From Nymphaea colorata (Eukaryota; Streptophyta; Magnoliopsida; Nymphaeales; Nymphaeaceae): DNA of 64,000 nucleotides. Numbering within the stretch: position 1 is the stretch's first letter; each line of letters begins with the position of its first letter. The notes under the pieces are model-generated. The model was not told where the DNA came from and did not search any database. It worked only from the letters and a program-made list of their open reading frames with translations. The stretch lies in contig NC_045140.1 of the NCBI RefSeq assembly GCF_008831285.2, positions 7,992,505-8,056,504 on the forward strand, read 5' to 3'. Positions 1 to 14,576 of this stretch are shown here, piece after piece. A program made the position numbers and the translations under genes.

Positions 1-1379
1 CAAATTAGGAATCACTTGATACCATTAGAAATACCCAGAAAATATTATGTTCTTAAAGTACAAACGTAGATGACCTCCTATGAATGTAGAATATAATGAA
101 TTCATTGATTGATTGGATCCATAAGTCGCTTTATTCATCATTCCAACCGCTTAGTTGAAACAAGAACTTATTGTGATCGAAGCACATTGTTTGTTTGTTG
201 TGCATCATGTCTTGTTCCAAGATTCATCCAACATAAGCCCACTTATTATATTATAGGAAGAGGTAAAAGGGCCAAATCCCTTCAGTTTAGGGAACTTTCA
301 TATTATCCAAGAGATTATTTCCTTTGTGGTAGGCTCCAGGATAGGAGAGGTCCCTTACAATTCAATCATGTGTTGCATTCTGGGAAGATCTTAGTTAGGT
401 CAATTACATATTGATCATGCATTTCAGTTATGTATTACATTCACTACACCTCATTTTGGATTCAGATAAGAAATCTACTGGCCCACTAGGTGACATGGTT
501 TGATGACTAAGCAGCCCGTGGGTCCACCCATGCTAGCTGGATGTTCTATAGAAAGTTTAATTCTTATCTAGTACGATAAATATTAATTAAATCATATCAT
601 TTGGGCATGTTGCATATATAGCACATAGCATATTGTTCATAACATATGCATTGCAGTTGGGATGATATTTATCACCGCATGCATTTTTTATTTAAAGTAT
701 ATCATATTTAGTTTAATTCATTCGTCTATGCATATGTGTCATGCTTTTCCTTCAATATTCATGTAATCCATTGCATATAGGATATGAAGATGCATTTATT
801 TAAGGGAAGGGTAGGGTCGGGTCAAGATATGTGTTTGACTTCAAGTGCTTGTGTCGTGTCAGATCAATTGTGATAATTGTGATATTTAGAATTAGTAGTA
901 GAGCTATTAATTTTCTTTTTTTATAAATTGTTTAGTTGTGGTTGGAGTTAAGGTTTATAATTTATATTATGCACAATACACTAATGGACTTATAATTCGT
1001 TAATTTTCTACTAAATAAAAAATGAAGTCCATTAGGGGAATGAATTTGATTGGTCAAATGATTGCGTTTTTCAAAGAATTTTAACTAAATCTTAGCCTAT
1101 ATATCTGGAGTTTGCATACTAAATTTCGTGGAAAAAGGAATTTGTTCGATATAATTTTGTGGACCATGCTCCCCCTAATTTCCGGAACTATCAGTTCTGA
1201 ATAGAATCAGATTGGCACAATGGGAGCACCACAAATTTCCATTGATTTGTTGCCGATTTTTTCCACCCCCAAATAAAAAGATTTCTTTTCTAATCTTGTC
1301 CACATATTGTTATCATGCTGTTTACCCAAGTTACTGGTTCAATTGAAACCTCGACCCAACCTTCATAGCCCCTGGATCT
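1..1379. other. AT-rich intergenic DNA, no gene recognised
   Basis: No supported coding region, RNA gene or repeat was recognised. The one open frame of about 100 codons (109-414, plus) has no motif I recognise and a composition like its surroundings, so it is not called. Confidence 0.5.
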
Positions 1380-1960
1380 AGAATAGATCCAAATATGAAC
1401 CATAGACCCGAATCAAGCTTCAGATCCAAACTAGATCCAAATATGAGCACCATGTCAACTTTTGGATCCAAATCCAAGTCTTGAATCCATTTTAGATCCA
1501 AAATCATACTAAAATTTAATTTCTAGGTCTATTTCGAATCCAAACTATCAAATTCATATCAAAACCTAACTTCTTGATCCATTTCAAATCCAAACTATTA
1601 AATTTAGATGAAAGCCTAACCTCTGGATCCATTTTGGACCCATACTATCAATTTCAGATCCAAAAATCATTATGGATCTAATTCAGATCCAAATCTCACT
1701 TATGGATCCATTTAAGATCCAAACTATCAATTCAGACTTAAATATAAATTCGGATCCATTTGGATCCAAACTATCAGTTTTGGATCTGTTCTGAATCTGA
1801 ATGTTCAGAATCTAATTGTTAATTTCAAATTCAATCCAAACCTCTTTCTTTTGAAGTCAATCTGGATCCAAATTCCGCTTTTGAATCAAATCCATATCCA
1901 AATATCAACATCCAGATCCAAGATCCAAAATTCAGATCCAAATCCCAAGTCTCTCAGCTC
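1380..1960. repeat. Degenerate GATCCAAA-rich tract
   Basis: The words GATCCAAA, GGATCCAAAT and close variants (GATCCATTT, GATCTAAT, CAGATCCAAA) recur every 10 to 40 bases. Spacing is irregular, so this is a decayed simple or satellite-like tract rather than a clean tandem array. A similar tract lies at about 60360-60740. It has no coding signal. Confidence 0.7.
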
Positions 1961-2074
1961 ACTCCTCCTCTCTCTCCCCATCCCCTTCCTTGGAGTTTGC
2001 TCTTCTATGAGAGTTCTCTTTAATTTAAATTTTAAGGTTTATTATTTTTAGTTTCAATATCACATTTATATTAG

Positions 2075-2820
2075 ATTTAATTTCCTTGTTACTTAGAAAT
2101 CATGGGGTTAGGTATGGCCTTCTCTCTTAAGCTTAGTTGTTAATCATACTTTTTTTTTAGACTATGCATATTTTCACACACTATGTTTTATTAATAATTT
2201 AAAGAGGATCCATACATACCTGTGGTACTAATCTTGGAACAGAGATTAATTATTGTCTCTTAAACTTGATAGAGCATCACTTAGGTTAAGCATGCTTGCT
2301 TCATTTGGTTATGCTTAGAATTAACCAGATTTAATTTACTAGTCAATTAGGAATTATGAGGCCAGGTATGCCGCCCTCTCTTTCTTAAACCTGGATTAGT
2401 TTTATTTTATTTAACCATTATTTTACTTAAATTAAGTATGTTTGAACACGCCATGTTAGTTGTGATTTAAAGATGATTAAACTCTTAACTGTGCTACTAA
2501 TCTTGGTTTAGAGAAAAATAATAATTACTTAAATATCTCAAATAAGTTCACGTAGATTTAATTTAATTTCCTTGTCAGTTAGGAATATGGGGTTAGGTAT
2601 GCCCCTCCATCACTAATCTCTTTAGTTAATTAAATTAATCATGTTGAAGCTTCTTATGCATCATATTTGGTTTAATTTCAGTATTTTATTTGTTTAACAC
2701 ATACCCACACACCATCATTAACCAGGTTTAGAGAATGATAACCTCCTAATCCATAGTAATAATCTTGCATTAGGGATAAATGATTTCTCAAAGCTTGATA
2801 AGGATCACTTATATTAGCCA
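2075..2820. repeat. Degenerate tandem repeat, about 3 units of 230-267 bp
   Basis: Three diverged units follow one another. One anchor, a GGGGTTAGGTATGC-like word, occurs near 2104, 2358 and 2589. A second anchor, ACTAATCTTGG-like, occurs near 2226, 2494 and 2757. Both keep their order within each unit, which supports a true tandem array. No coding potential is visible. Confidence 0.65.
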
Positions 2821-5347
2821 CACATCAATTTTTGAACTAGACACCTCTAACCCCAAAAAACACACACTTCACATCTGATTAGAATTTAAATGCAATTTAT
2901 TTACTACTACACCCTAAGTGCTAACCTTGATGAAAAAACAATTTAGTTTTACTTATACTCTAATTAGGCACATTATTTGTAAACCGCATCCATGTTTTGT
3001 AAAGACTTTCTCAAAAACATAAGTATCTCAAAACATTTTTTTTTTAAATCTCAACGATCTAAATAATTAGGACATCTAAAACTTAACCAACTCCTTAATC
3101 AAATAAAAATCTTCAACAGGGACCAAGAGATCCAACCAAAACTCTTAGACCATCAACGTCCTTGTACTAGAAGAAACCAAAATCAAATTCCCAACCACAA
3201 GACTTTAAAAGTAAACAAACTTTACCTAATTAAAATTTGATCCAACAAAAAGTTCGAAACTTAAATCAAACCACACCAAAATCCTAGATCGATTAACAAA
3301 ATTACCACCTCAAAACGTAATCTTAGAAACATCAACACTTTAGGACCTATGACCTTAACTAAATTATCCAAAATATTAAACCCAAAACCTAAGTCAACAT
3401 TTAAAGTTAGGTCAAACATTAATTGAACTGTACTAAAAATAAACAATTTTTCAAGTCTTAATCCCAAAACTTTACCTCTCGCAATTATAGTAAAACCCAA
3501 AATTAGAACTTAACTTTCGATCTGAAATTGATTCAACTCAAAATCAAGCATCAACAAATCAAAACCTTATAGTCAAGCTCTAAGCTGAGGATCTAGCCAG
3601 TTTTAAACTTTAACCCTTGGAAACTTGAATCTAAAGCATGCATCATATAGTTTAGGTTCAATTGTTGTGTGGCCTATAATGATAAATGAGGATAATCTAA
3701 TGAAATCTCATTCTAAAATCTGAAGGCCAAATTATATTTTAATAAAGCATTACTTCAAAAAGCTAGGACAAATTTGTTCTATTCTGGCATTATGTTTAGG
3801 ATGACATTTGGATACATAGACCCTAGAAGGGTAAAGTCTAGTCCTTGGCTTGATTACTCCTAGTGAATGAAGACACTAAAAATGATCAAGCTTTGTAACT
3901 ACAAGTCAGATCTCATATCCCTAGAGATTATGCACAAGTCAAACAAAGGTGAGTCAACTGTTAGATGATCAACACGTGGAGTTGTCCAAATTTGCATGGG
4001 AACATATAGTTTGCTAATCATATCTTTTAAAATATAACTAATTTTTACATTCTACAAAATGGGAAGGTTTCTCTGCAATGTTAGATTTAAAGAACTATAA
4101 TTTGTAAAGTTTTGACATCAACAACCTCGTCCTAGGAAAATTACAACAACCTGTCCACAAATGTACACTGCATAATATAAACAGTGCTTTGTTTTTTTTT
4201 TTATATAAGATTTATTTGTTTCTGTTGCATTAACTAAAGAGGTAACTCTTTGATCAAAGACCGTTAAGTCGAGTTTAGAGTTAGAATTGGCTGATTTTTA
4301 TTATTTTACATTCTATTTATGGGGATAACAAGTTGAATATTGTTCGTTTTCTTTTGTTCATTTACTAGGGTAGATGAGAAGTGATGAAATGTAGAAAATC
4401 ATAAGCACTGTCCCTTCATTTGGTTATTTAGTTTATTTTGAATAGTTTATTGACTTTGTTGCATTTTTTAGGGCTTAATGTCATATCCTGGTTGGCTGTG
4501 TGGGGCTCAACGTACCCAATCCGGCAAAGAGCCCTGGAGGAACTGATAGATGGGAAATTTTTTCTACCTCGCTTTTAGATTTTTTTTTTGTTCAATTTAT
4601 TTGATTTGGTATGTTTGTATTGAGTCTTACATCGTTGAACATTTTTTACTTCCATTAATAAAGTTAAAATTTTGAGTTCAAATTCAATAAATTAATCCCC
4701 CATTCCTTAGTGCTTCAACCTGTATTCATTTCTATAGTTGCATTCGGTAAATTCTTATTATTAATATAGGCTTTCAACTGAATTTAAAACAAATATACAT
4801 TTTTAAAAGGTCTCCATGCAAAACAATGCAACAATTTTTTGTACTGCTGCCAAGAAACTGTGCTGGTTAAGCGAACTCCACTTTTGTTTAACTTTATTAA
4901 TATTTTTTTTTCTCTATAAGATAGTTCAGTTAGTAAATACAGGTTTTGATATAGTTAATCACATATAGGTTACACTGGACGCTACTGTAGCCTCACTTGG
5001 GTTTATTTTGCTTTCATATTTGCGGTGATTGCACATATAAAGGGAGAGACTACACAGAAAAATTCTAGAGAACATAGTTTGCACGAGTAGTTAGGTTATT
5101 CTGTTTGCCTGCCAATTCCTTTTTTTTTTTCTTCTGTTGGTGTATTTTATTGAGTGCTTAGCATGTTTTGCGTTGATTATATGTTTTAAACTATTATAAA
5201 ATCATTTATTAGCTTCTCTTTTTAGCTTTATTTTTGCATAAACCCTATAACGTAGTCTACATGGTTAAAATATGCATCTTAATTAGATGTAATGTAAAAA
5301 TGAATGATTAAATGCATAAACTTGGGAAACTTAATATGTATATTGGA

Positions 5348-5350
<3 letters not shown>
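2821..5350. other. AT-rich intergenic DNA, nothing recognised
   Basis: No gene, RNA or transposon domain was recognised on either strand. Around 3050-3560 the plus strand is A- and C-rich, which opens long but meaningless minus-strand frames. Confidence 0.45.

Positions 5351-5404
<54 letters not shown>
5351..5404. repeat. (AT)n microsatellite
   Basis: An uninterrupted AT dinucleotide run of about 54 bp. Confidence 0.95.
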
Positions 5405-5406
<2 letters not shown>

Positions 5407-6734
5407 CACAAACACCTGCCGGTGACACTTATCCCAACTCTAAGCGAATACTAAGCAAAACAAACTAAATAACACGTTGAACTCACAGGCATGCTGAAAC
5501 ATCATCAACATACACAAATACGACCAACTCAAATCATGGCAAAGAAGAAAAGGCAGAAAATTAACGCTTGGTTAGCTGACCCCTAATTTACATATAAAGA
5601 AAATTTGTTGGTTGACATTTTAAAAATCAGAAAGCATATAAAAAAGAATAATTAAACTATGTTAACGTTTGATGCAACCACTAAAGTTGTGAATCTTTTT
5701 CTTTTTTTTGAATAAATTTCATCTTTCTTTTGCTTTCTCCGTGTGAAATTCTAAAGTAACTTTAACTTCATCGAACGGTAAAAGAAATTGAGAACGTAAG
5801 AGATGTTTTTGCCATTTCTTTTATATGCTGGACATGCAAAATTAAATGAGAGAGGAACTAAATTATTGGCTATTTTTTCTTTCTCCAAATTTGGTTTACC
5901 ATTCTTTTAAAGCATAACAGGTTCAACTTTCGCAAATTGGCAGGACTTCTCCCGAATGTTCTTGGTGACTCATAAAAAGGGTTTAAGAGAAAAAAAAATG
6001 AAAAAAACTGTGAACAAATACTGGTTGATGAAAAATACACATCACCTTTTTCTTTGTTTTTCTCTCATCACTTATCTAAAAAGATCAAGGACTGAGATTA
6101 TTCTTTATCTAATTCATGCAAAAAAATAGAAGAGATTTTTATATATTTTTATATGAAAAATTAATAGGTACAAGAGACTTGCGTGCTAGACCCATAAAGA
6201 ATAGTTTTACCCATAGTTGAAAGAAAAATGAAAAAAATGAAAAGTAGGGTGTTCTAGTTATTTAGCATTAGTTAACTTTTTCTCAATCTCTCAACCATTC
6301 ATCCTGAAAAGATGGATAGCCAAAATTATTCTTTATGGGTCTAACACCTAAATGTATGATACCTACAACTTCCATATATATACCATCACCTTAAAGAAAG
6401 AAAGTCAATCAGAAGTTAAAGTATCATCGGATACGACTCCCCCAGAAGCCACCACATGATAAAAATTACAACAAAATGAATGGAGTACACTAGGCTTCAA
6501 ATAAGTGACAAACAGAAGACAACGCCACATATTTCCGATAGGATGAGCAGGATGTGAAGGACAGGTACACAACATTAAATCTAAGGATTCTTAAATTGAA
6601 GATGATATACAAAGTGGATCACGATTGCTGAAAACACATAAAGGAGAGGATGGATGAAGATTGGTTATCATGTTAATCTGATTGTTTGAAAAAGCATCAT
6701 CCATCACTATCTTAGTTGGCAGCATTACATGCAG
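5405..6734. other. 3' flank and probable 3' UTR of the metallophosphoesterase gene
   Basis: No coding region was seen. The part closest to 6734 lies directly downstream of the minus-strand stop codon and probably contains the 3' UTR. I cannot place the poly(A) site. The remainder is AT-rich intergenic DNA. Confidence 0.4.
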
Positions 6735-6984
6735 TCATGCATCCATCCAGTCCTTGAAAAGCAGCATCATATAAAGTGGGACATTTACAGCTGCAACGAA
6801 CAGGACAGATTTAAAAATAAACCTGATTCGTAGCATCCCAATCTTTGATTTATATCTAGCATGTCCTTGCACCTGCGGATGCTCATCTAATTGTAGCAAG
6901 TTCGAGTTTTCTTCTAAGTGAAAATATGGTTGTTTCTCAAGAATGTTCTGCTTTTTTGCTGTTGATCGCATGACTATAGCAGAT
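6735..6984 (-). CDS. MPPE1: MPPE1-like exon 13: C-terminal membrane segment and stop
   Basis: 250 nt, residues 458-540. The last third is hydrophobic ([20 protein letters not shown], 513-532) and the protein ends KDWMDA. Acceptor TTTCAG. No frame disruption. Confidence 0.85.
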
Positions 6985-9660
6985 CTGAAATAACAACCAA
7001 TTAAGTGACTGACATATACATTGTAAACAGATAAACTAAAACAGCAAACACATTATTGCAAACAGGAAAAAGTTGACCTACTTGGCAGAGGCTTTCACAT
7101 TATCTGCAGGTGTGGAAGGGCTCTGCTTTATGGATTTCTTCATGATATGCATTGAATCTTCTGCATCCCATGTCATATCATATTCACGGTTTCTATCTTC
7201 ATCCTTTTCTTTCGCTGCAGCTTTATAGTTGGCCGCTGCTACACTTGTGGTCAGTGCAACAGCATTAGTATAGCAATGCCAACTTTGGAAACCATTCTTG
7301 GGCCATATAGCGAGCAGAAAGAGAGTCACTACAAAGAGGATAATGTACCTGCTCATTTTTATCATAAACAGCAGTGAGTCGGTGACTGAATTTGTTAAGA
7401 GACATCAATACATTGACGTCTTATACACCTTAGACGAAATTCAGGTAAATTTACCAGATATAAATGTGGGTTTGCTTTGGAAGGAAACACAATTGGGTAG
7501 ACACAAAATCCTCAGAGTTGGACACATTTGGAGAAGGCATGGAGTGCAAAGACAACAGCATGAAGGAAGGATATAGGTTTCCTTGCTGCCAACTCACAGT
7601 CCCAACTGTATGCTACACAAGAACAACTCGAATTGGCTCAGAAGCTGAGTAAATGTGGTCAAGTCAGGACCCTATTAAGATTACCTCTCTGACAGGTCCA
7701 TGTTTAGCCGTGTGGGTCACAGTACACTGGTCATGATCATGACCTGACAGTACAAGGTTCTGAAATATATATCAGTTAGAAGTATTTATGCTCATTTAAA
7801 AGAAATACTTATCAACTTCTGTCAAAAAAAAAACAGATGAAAATAGAGGGAGAGCAAAAATACGAACAGGTTTAAGAAGATCTAGTAAGTAGGTTGATGC
7901 TGTCTCAGAAAGATAATTCTGGTACCTGTATGAAAAGGAAAATCATTAGAAATTGGACGGTTTACAGTTGTGGATTACTTTTACATGGACGAAATAGGCA
8001 CAGAAAACAAGCACATAGAAAGGAGCACGCATTTACACAAAACAGAAAGCTACAGGAACATTGTCATCATTAGCATAAAGGTAGAAGAGAAGAAGAAACA
8101 AATTGAGAAAACATCACGAGGTTGGTTGATGCATCCAAGGTAATTACTGTTGGCTTGTTTGCATATGGATCCAGATCCAACTCCAAACACGTAAGGTCTT
8201 AGGCGCATATGTTATTTAGTCACATGTTTATTTGTTTTCATTAATTGAATGTTTTATTTATTATTGTAACCAAAGGTATAATTGCCCAATATGTATTAGT
8301 TGTGTGATTACTACGAAATTAGGGTTGATGACTGATTAGCTTTTGCAGTCGTCTCTTCCTGTCAGCAATTCCTTGTCAAATATCACATTTCATTAAGTCT
8401 TATTCTGTTGCAATCAGGGAGAGAGAGAAGTTTCTGTTATTGATCACGTAACCCTAGTCTCATATTAAAAGAGATTAGGGTGTCAACTATATATTTACAA
8501 TTTCAGTCCACTAAAATATAAGAAAATAGTAAGTATTGCCTTGTCCACTTTCTAATATTTCAAAAAGACTCAAATTGACTCTATAAAACTTTAACACTCC
8601 CCCTCAAGCTAGAGCATAGATATCAATCGTGCTTAGCTTGCCACACCTTTTCAAGAAATCTCCAATGGGAAGAGCCTTAGTAAACATATCAGCAGAGAGG
8701 AAACGTGGATCATGCTAATGACTCCTTCTTGTACCAAGTCTCGAACATAATGGTAATCCACTTCAATGTGTTTTGTCCTCTCATGAAAGACATGGTTACT
8801 TGCAATGTAGGTAGCTGATCTGTTATCACAATACATCTTCATAAGAAGTTTCACTGAAATTCCCAATTCCAGAAGCACTGATTTAACCCATGACATTTCA
8901 GCCGCTGTTTGAGCCATATCTCTATATTCAGACTCAGCACTCGATCTAGCAACCACATTCTGTTTCTTGCTCCTCCAAGAAATAAGATTTCCGCCAATAA
9001 AGACGCAAAAACCTGTAGTAGATCTCCTATCATTTACTGACCTTGCATAATCAGCATCACTATATGCTTCTATGTTCACACATTCTCATTTTTTAAACCA
9101 TAACCCCTTTCCTAGGGCTGATTTCAAGTATTTTATCACCATTAAAGCAGTCTCCCAATGAATTTTATGAGGTTTCTCCATGAATTGACTAAGCTTATTT
9201 ACAGCAAAGCTAATGTCTGGACTGTAAATCAGGCCCAAAACTTAGGCAAATACTTCAAGAATATCACTCTTGAATCTCCCACTAACTCAACAAGGCAATA
9301 CACAAGAGTCCTCTAACAAGAGGATAAAGAAAACATGTATTTATCTTCAACAATAATACAAGAAGTGGCTTAACAAGCCATAGGTTATGGAGAGGGGAGC
9401 CTACACTATATATAGAGGAGAGAACAAAAGGAAGAAGAGAGCCAACCGTTGGGACTAGTTCCAACGGCTAGAATTCTAGCCGTTGGGACTAGTCCCCTTT
9501 GGGGAAAAAGGATAAAGAAAGGGGGTAAAAGGGGAAAATAAAAATACATAAAAAAGGGAAAAATTACATAAGTATCCTAATACCCAAATATATATAATAT
9601 ATATATATATATGTATACATATAAGACATATATTAGATAACTAATATATGTAATATATAT

Positions 9661-9695
<35 letters not shown>

Positions 9696-12600
9696 CATTT
9701 AGAATGCATACAATCTAATATTCTAACACCCCCCCTCAAACTTATGGTGTGATAACCGAAAGTTTGCTAAGGAGAAAATTAAATCTGGCAGCGGCAAGAG
9801 CCTTTGTGAAGAAGTCGCCTAGTTGATATTCAAAAAAGACATAGGAGAGATCAATGTTCTTTTGAAGGAATTCTTCACGAACATAATGACAGTCCATCTC
9901 TATATGCTTCGTTCTTTCGTGAAATGTGTGATTGCTAGCAATATAAATTGCACTTTTGTTGTCACAACAAAGCTTGACCGGATCCTTGATATGAATTCCC
10001 ATATCTTTCAGCAAGCTCTTCAGCCACACTATCTCCATTGTTGTAGTTGCCATCACACGATACTCAGCTTCTATTGATGATAGTGACACCTTATGTTGTT
10101 TCTTGCATCGCCAGTAAATGAAGGAATCACCTAAAAACACACAAAAACCAGTGGTGGAGTGCCTATTATTGGGATCTCCACCCCAATCAGCATCTGGATA
10201 AGCAACTAACTCTAATGTAGAAGAGGAAGACAGAAATAGTCCTTTGTTGATAGTGTTTTTCACATAACGGACAATCCGCATTGTCGCTCCCATGTGCATT
10301 GAGGTGGGTCTTTGTTGAAATTGGCTTATCACATGTACGGCATGAGCAATGTCAGGTCTGGTGATGGAGAGATAAGAGAGAGCGCCAACTATTTGCCGAA
10401 AAGGGGTGGGATTCTCCAATATCTCTCCATCATCAATTTTCATTTTTACTCCCAGTGCTTCTGAAGTATCCACAACTTTGTCATCTGAGATACCTGTTTT
10501 GTCAACTAATTCACTGGCAAACTTCATTTGAGAAAGAAGGTAACCCTGTTTGCTATAAGCAACTTCAATTCTAAGAAAATAAGTTAGTCTTCCCAAATCA
10601 GTCATTTGAAAGCATCTGTTAAGAAAATGTTTTACCTCTATAATCCCTTCATCATCACTCTCAGTAATAACCATATCATCAACATACAATAATAAAACAA
10701 TTACACCTACGGAAGTGGTTTTTACAAACATGGCAGTATCAGAGTAGCAAGATTGAAAACCTTGATTAAACATGACACTACTAAACTTGTCAAACCAGGC
10801 CTTGGGAGCTTGTTTCAAACCATAAAGGGCTTTCTTAAGTCGTAAAACTTTGTTTTGAGGTAGATCAAAACCAGGAGGAGCACTCATGAAAACTTCTTCC
10901 TGTAGGTGACCATTTAGGAAAGCATTTTTAACATCCATTTGAAAAATAGTCCAATGTTTAACAGAAGCAATGGCAATAAGAGTTCTAACAGAAGTCATGC
11001 GAGCAACGGGAGCAAAGGTTTCTTCATAATCAATCCCATATTCTTGAGCATATCCCTTGGCAACAAGTCTGGCCTTATATCTTTCTAAGGTTCCATCACT
11101 TCTAGTTTTGATTTTATAGGTCCATCTACAACCAATAGTCTTTTTCCTCATTGGTAGAGACACAATATCCCAAGTCTCATTGCTTTCAAGAGCTTTAAGT
11201 TGAAGATCCATGGCTTCAATCCAATTGGGATCTTCCTTAGCTTCAAGGTAAGAAGATGGCTCATAAAAAGAGTGATGAGCCATAATACAAGCTCGAAATT
11301 TTGGGGAAAAAGACTCATAAGAGATAAATCTTTGAGGAGGTCTAGTGTGCCTTTGGGATCTCCTAGGAAGAGATTGATTAGTTTCTTGATTTTGGGGATC
11401 TCTTCTTCTATAACTAAGATCTCTTTTGGAGGAATGATATTAGTAGAATTATCATTGTTGACCTCTTCAATTGGCACTTCTACAACTTTATCGGGTTCAT
11501 CATCATCATCATCATCAAGATCATTAGTCCAAAGAAAAGTATAATCTTCTAGTTTCTTGGGTTCATCTTTGAAACCATCTTCATTTTCTAAAAAGATCAC
11601 ATTTCTAGAAACATAAACTTTTTCTCTTTCCATATCATAACATCTATAACCCTTTTGAGTTTCGGAATACCCAATAAAAACACAACAAATAGCTTTGGAA
11701 GAAAGTTTATCGTCTTTATCACTTAACACAAAACGTTTGCAACCAAAGACTTTAAGTCTATTGTAATTAGGTTTAACATGGTGAAGTTTTTCGAAAGGAG
11801 AAATATGTTTCAAAAGTTTGGTAGACATTCTATTAATTAAATAGGCTGAAGTCAAAACAACCTCAGCCCAAAAGTTTTTGGGAACATTTTTAGATAAAAG
11901 AAGGGCTCTAGCAGTTTCAATAATGTGCCTATGTGGAGTGTTAGGACAAGATCTTTGATGAACAACCCCTTTTTTTTTTAGAAATTGTTGAAATTCATTT
12001 GACATAAATTCTCCTCCTGAATCACTTCTAAAGACTTTGATATTTGTGCCAAATTGGGTATAGATCATGTTGTAGAAATTCTTAAAGTTTGTGAAAACCT
12101 CTGATTTGTGTTTGAGAAAGTAAGCCCAAGTATGAATAGAAAAATCATCAATAAAGATCACATAGTACAACAATCCTCCTTTTGACATAATGGGAGCGGG
12201 TCCCCACACATCCGAATGCACTAAATCAAAAGATTTTTGGGCAATAAAATTTCTATTATCAAAAGGTAAGACTTTCATTTTAGCCTTAATACAATCATTA
12301 CAATAAAAGTTCTTTTGACAAAAATTCTCCATGAAGGGAAGATGAGACATTTTTTCTATATTGGAATGGCCAAGTCTTTGATGCCAAGTTTGAATGTCAC
12401 ATTCTTTGGAGATATTGCAAGATAGTCTTGAGAGGTCCAAAAAGTCTATGTAGTAGAGATCTTTTGTTCTAAAACCTTCCCCAATCGTCTTCTTGGATAC
12501 TCGGTCCTGTATCAAACATTTGGATTGTGAGAAGATTATATCAAAACCAAGGTCGGCTATTTGAGAAACTGATAATAAATTTAAGCTTAATTTAAGAATG

Positions 12601-14510
12601 TGTCTTACTTGAGGTACTTTTAAAATTTTGGATCCAAAAGCTAGGTCAAGGTTTCCAATAAAATCAATTTCAAGAGAAGTATCATCCGCCGTTTTCACAA
12701 AGGAATAAAAATCATTTTTAGTACATTCGGTGAGAAGGGATCCACAAGGAGTCATATGAAAAGATGCACCCGAATCAATAATCCAAGAATACTTACTTGT
12801 ACAAGTAGATGCTACGGTAGCTCCCAAAGTTGAAGGTGTGTGTCCTCCCTTTAGAAAAAGTTGAAGAGCACTTATAAGTTGATCAAGTTGGAATGAGCTT
12901 GCTTCTTTTCTTTCTTTTTGAATTGGAGCTGCAACATTGCTTCTTTTGTCAAAAATTCTAAGTTTTGGACATCTTGGTTTGGTATGTCCTTCTTCTTGGC
13001 AATGATAGCAAATAACTTTTCTTCTTACTCCTTCATATGTACGATTGAAGTGAGGAGGTCTATAAGGTCTCAAATGGGCTCCCGGCCTAGATGTGGCAAG
13101 CACATTGTTGACTTTCTCTTTACCAAGACAAAGACGATTTTCCTCCATTTGGAGCTCCGCAATAGCCTCATTCATAAATGGTGTTTTAGAACGATGAAGT
13201 AAGGCGGTTTTAACACCATCAAATTCAGATCTAAGACCTATGATAAACTTGTAAAACTTGTCACGTTGTATTTGCTTTTCTCTAAAAATAAGATCTTGTG
13301 TCCAATGTGGTTCAAAAATACTTAATTCATCATACAATTGATCCATTTCAGCCACATAATCTTTAATGGATCTATTTCCTTGTTGAAGATTGTGAATTTT
13401 GAGTTGAACATGATGCATATAAGCAACGTCTCTCATGGTATGCGTTTTCTAGATATTCCCAAGTTTAACTTAGAAATTTGCCCGCTAGTAGCATTGTCAA
13501 CACAAGTCAAGATCCAAGTAATAATTTTGTGATGACCAACACTCCATTCTTCCCATTTCTTGTTGTATTCAGCCATTACTTTTTCTTTTTCGGTTCCGTC
13601 CAATTCCATAGCTCTTCCATCAACAACTTTAGTGAGGACTAATTGTGGTTCAAGTTTTGTCCCATCAACTAGTCCCCAAAGGCTTTTACTACGAATAAAA
13701 TGTTCCATAGTTCTAGCCCATTGTATATAGTTTGTTGATGAGAGTTTGGGAAATGGAAGAGACGAGACTTTGTCATCCATGATCACAATCAACAAGGTAG
13801 ATCCACTTACAAGTTATGACGAAGTTGGCTGTCGCGCAAAAAGAAGTCCACGGCAATAAGAAAAACCAGTCTTCCCTTCTTCTTGTGTAAAACTTGTATG
13901 TTTGAGATGATAAAAAAAAGAAGAAATCAGTCACAATCTTCTTTCACCAAAACAGCACCTCAGCTTCAATCTTTACCACCAATAGAGACTAGCAAAACAG
14001 CACCTTCTTATGTCAAGAATCAGCCAGCAATAACGTCGAGCACTTAGAGTGCTTCACGGCTCCAAAGAAAGAGTAAGAGCTGAAACTTCAAACTGAAGGA
14101 CAGCAAGATGAATAGCCAAAACCTGGCTCTGATACCATGTAAATCAGGCCCAAAACTTAGGCAAATACTTCAAGAATATCACTCTTGAATCTCCCACGAA
14201 CTCAACAAGACAATACACAAGAGTCCTCTAATAAGAGGATAAAGAAAACATGTATTTATCTTCAACAATAATACAAGAAGTGGCTTAACAAGCCATAGGT
14301 TACAGAGAGGGGAGCCTACACTATATATAGAGGAGAGAACAAAAGGAAGAAGAGAGCCAACCGTTGGGACTAGTTCCAACGGCTAGAATTCTAGCCGTTG
14401 GGACTAGTCCCCTTTGGGGAAAAAGGATAAAGAAAGGGGGTAAAAGGGGAAAATAAAAATACATAAAAAAGGGAAAAATTACATAAGTATCCTAATATCC
14501 AAATATATAT

Positions 14511-14576
<66 letters not shown>

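Noticed and set aside
109-414. 101-codon plus-strand frame near the window start
   Set aside because: No recognisable motif, no codon bias distinct from the flanks, and no neighbouring transposon domain; most likely chance.
3261-3500. 79-codon minus-strand frame
   Set aside because: Arises from an A/C-rich plus strand; the hydrophobic low-complexity translation is an artefact of composition.
7349-7386. Alternative acceptor for exon 12 38 bases upstream
   Set aside because: It would put the exon in a frame with an early stop and lose the hydrophobic segment expected after exon 11.
7298-7652. Plus-strand frames across exons 11 and 12
   Set aside because: They are antisense to well-supported exons of the metallophosphoesterase.
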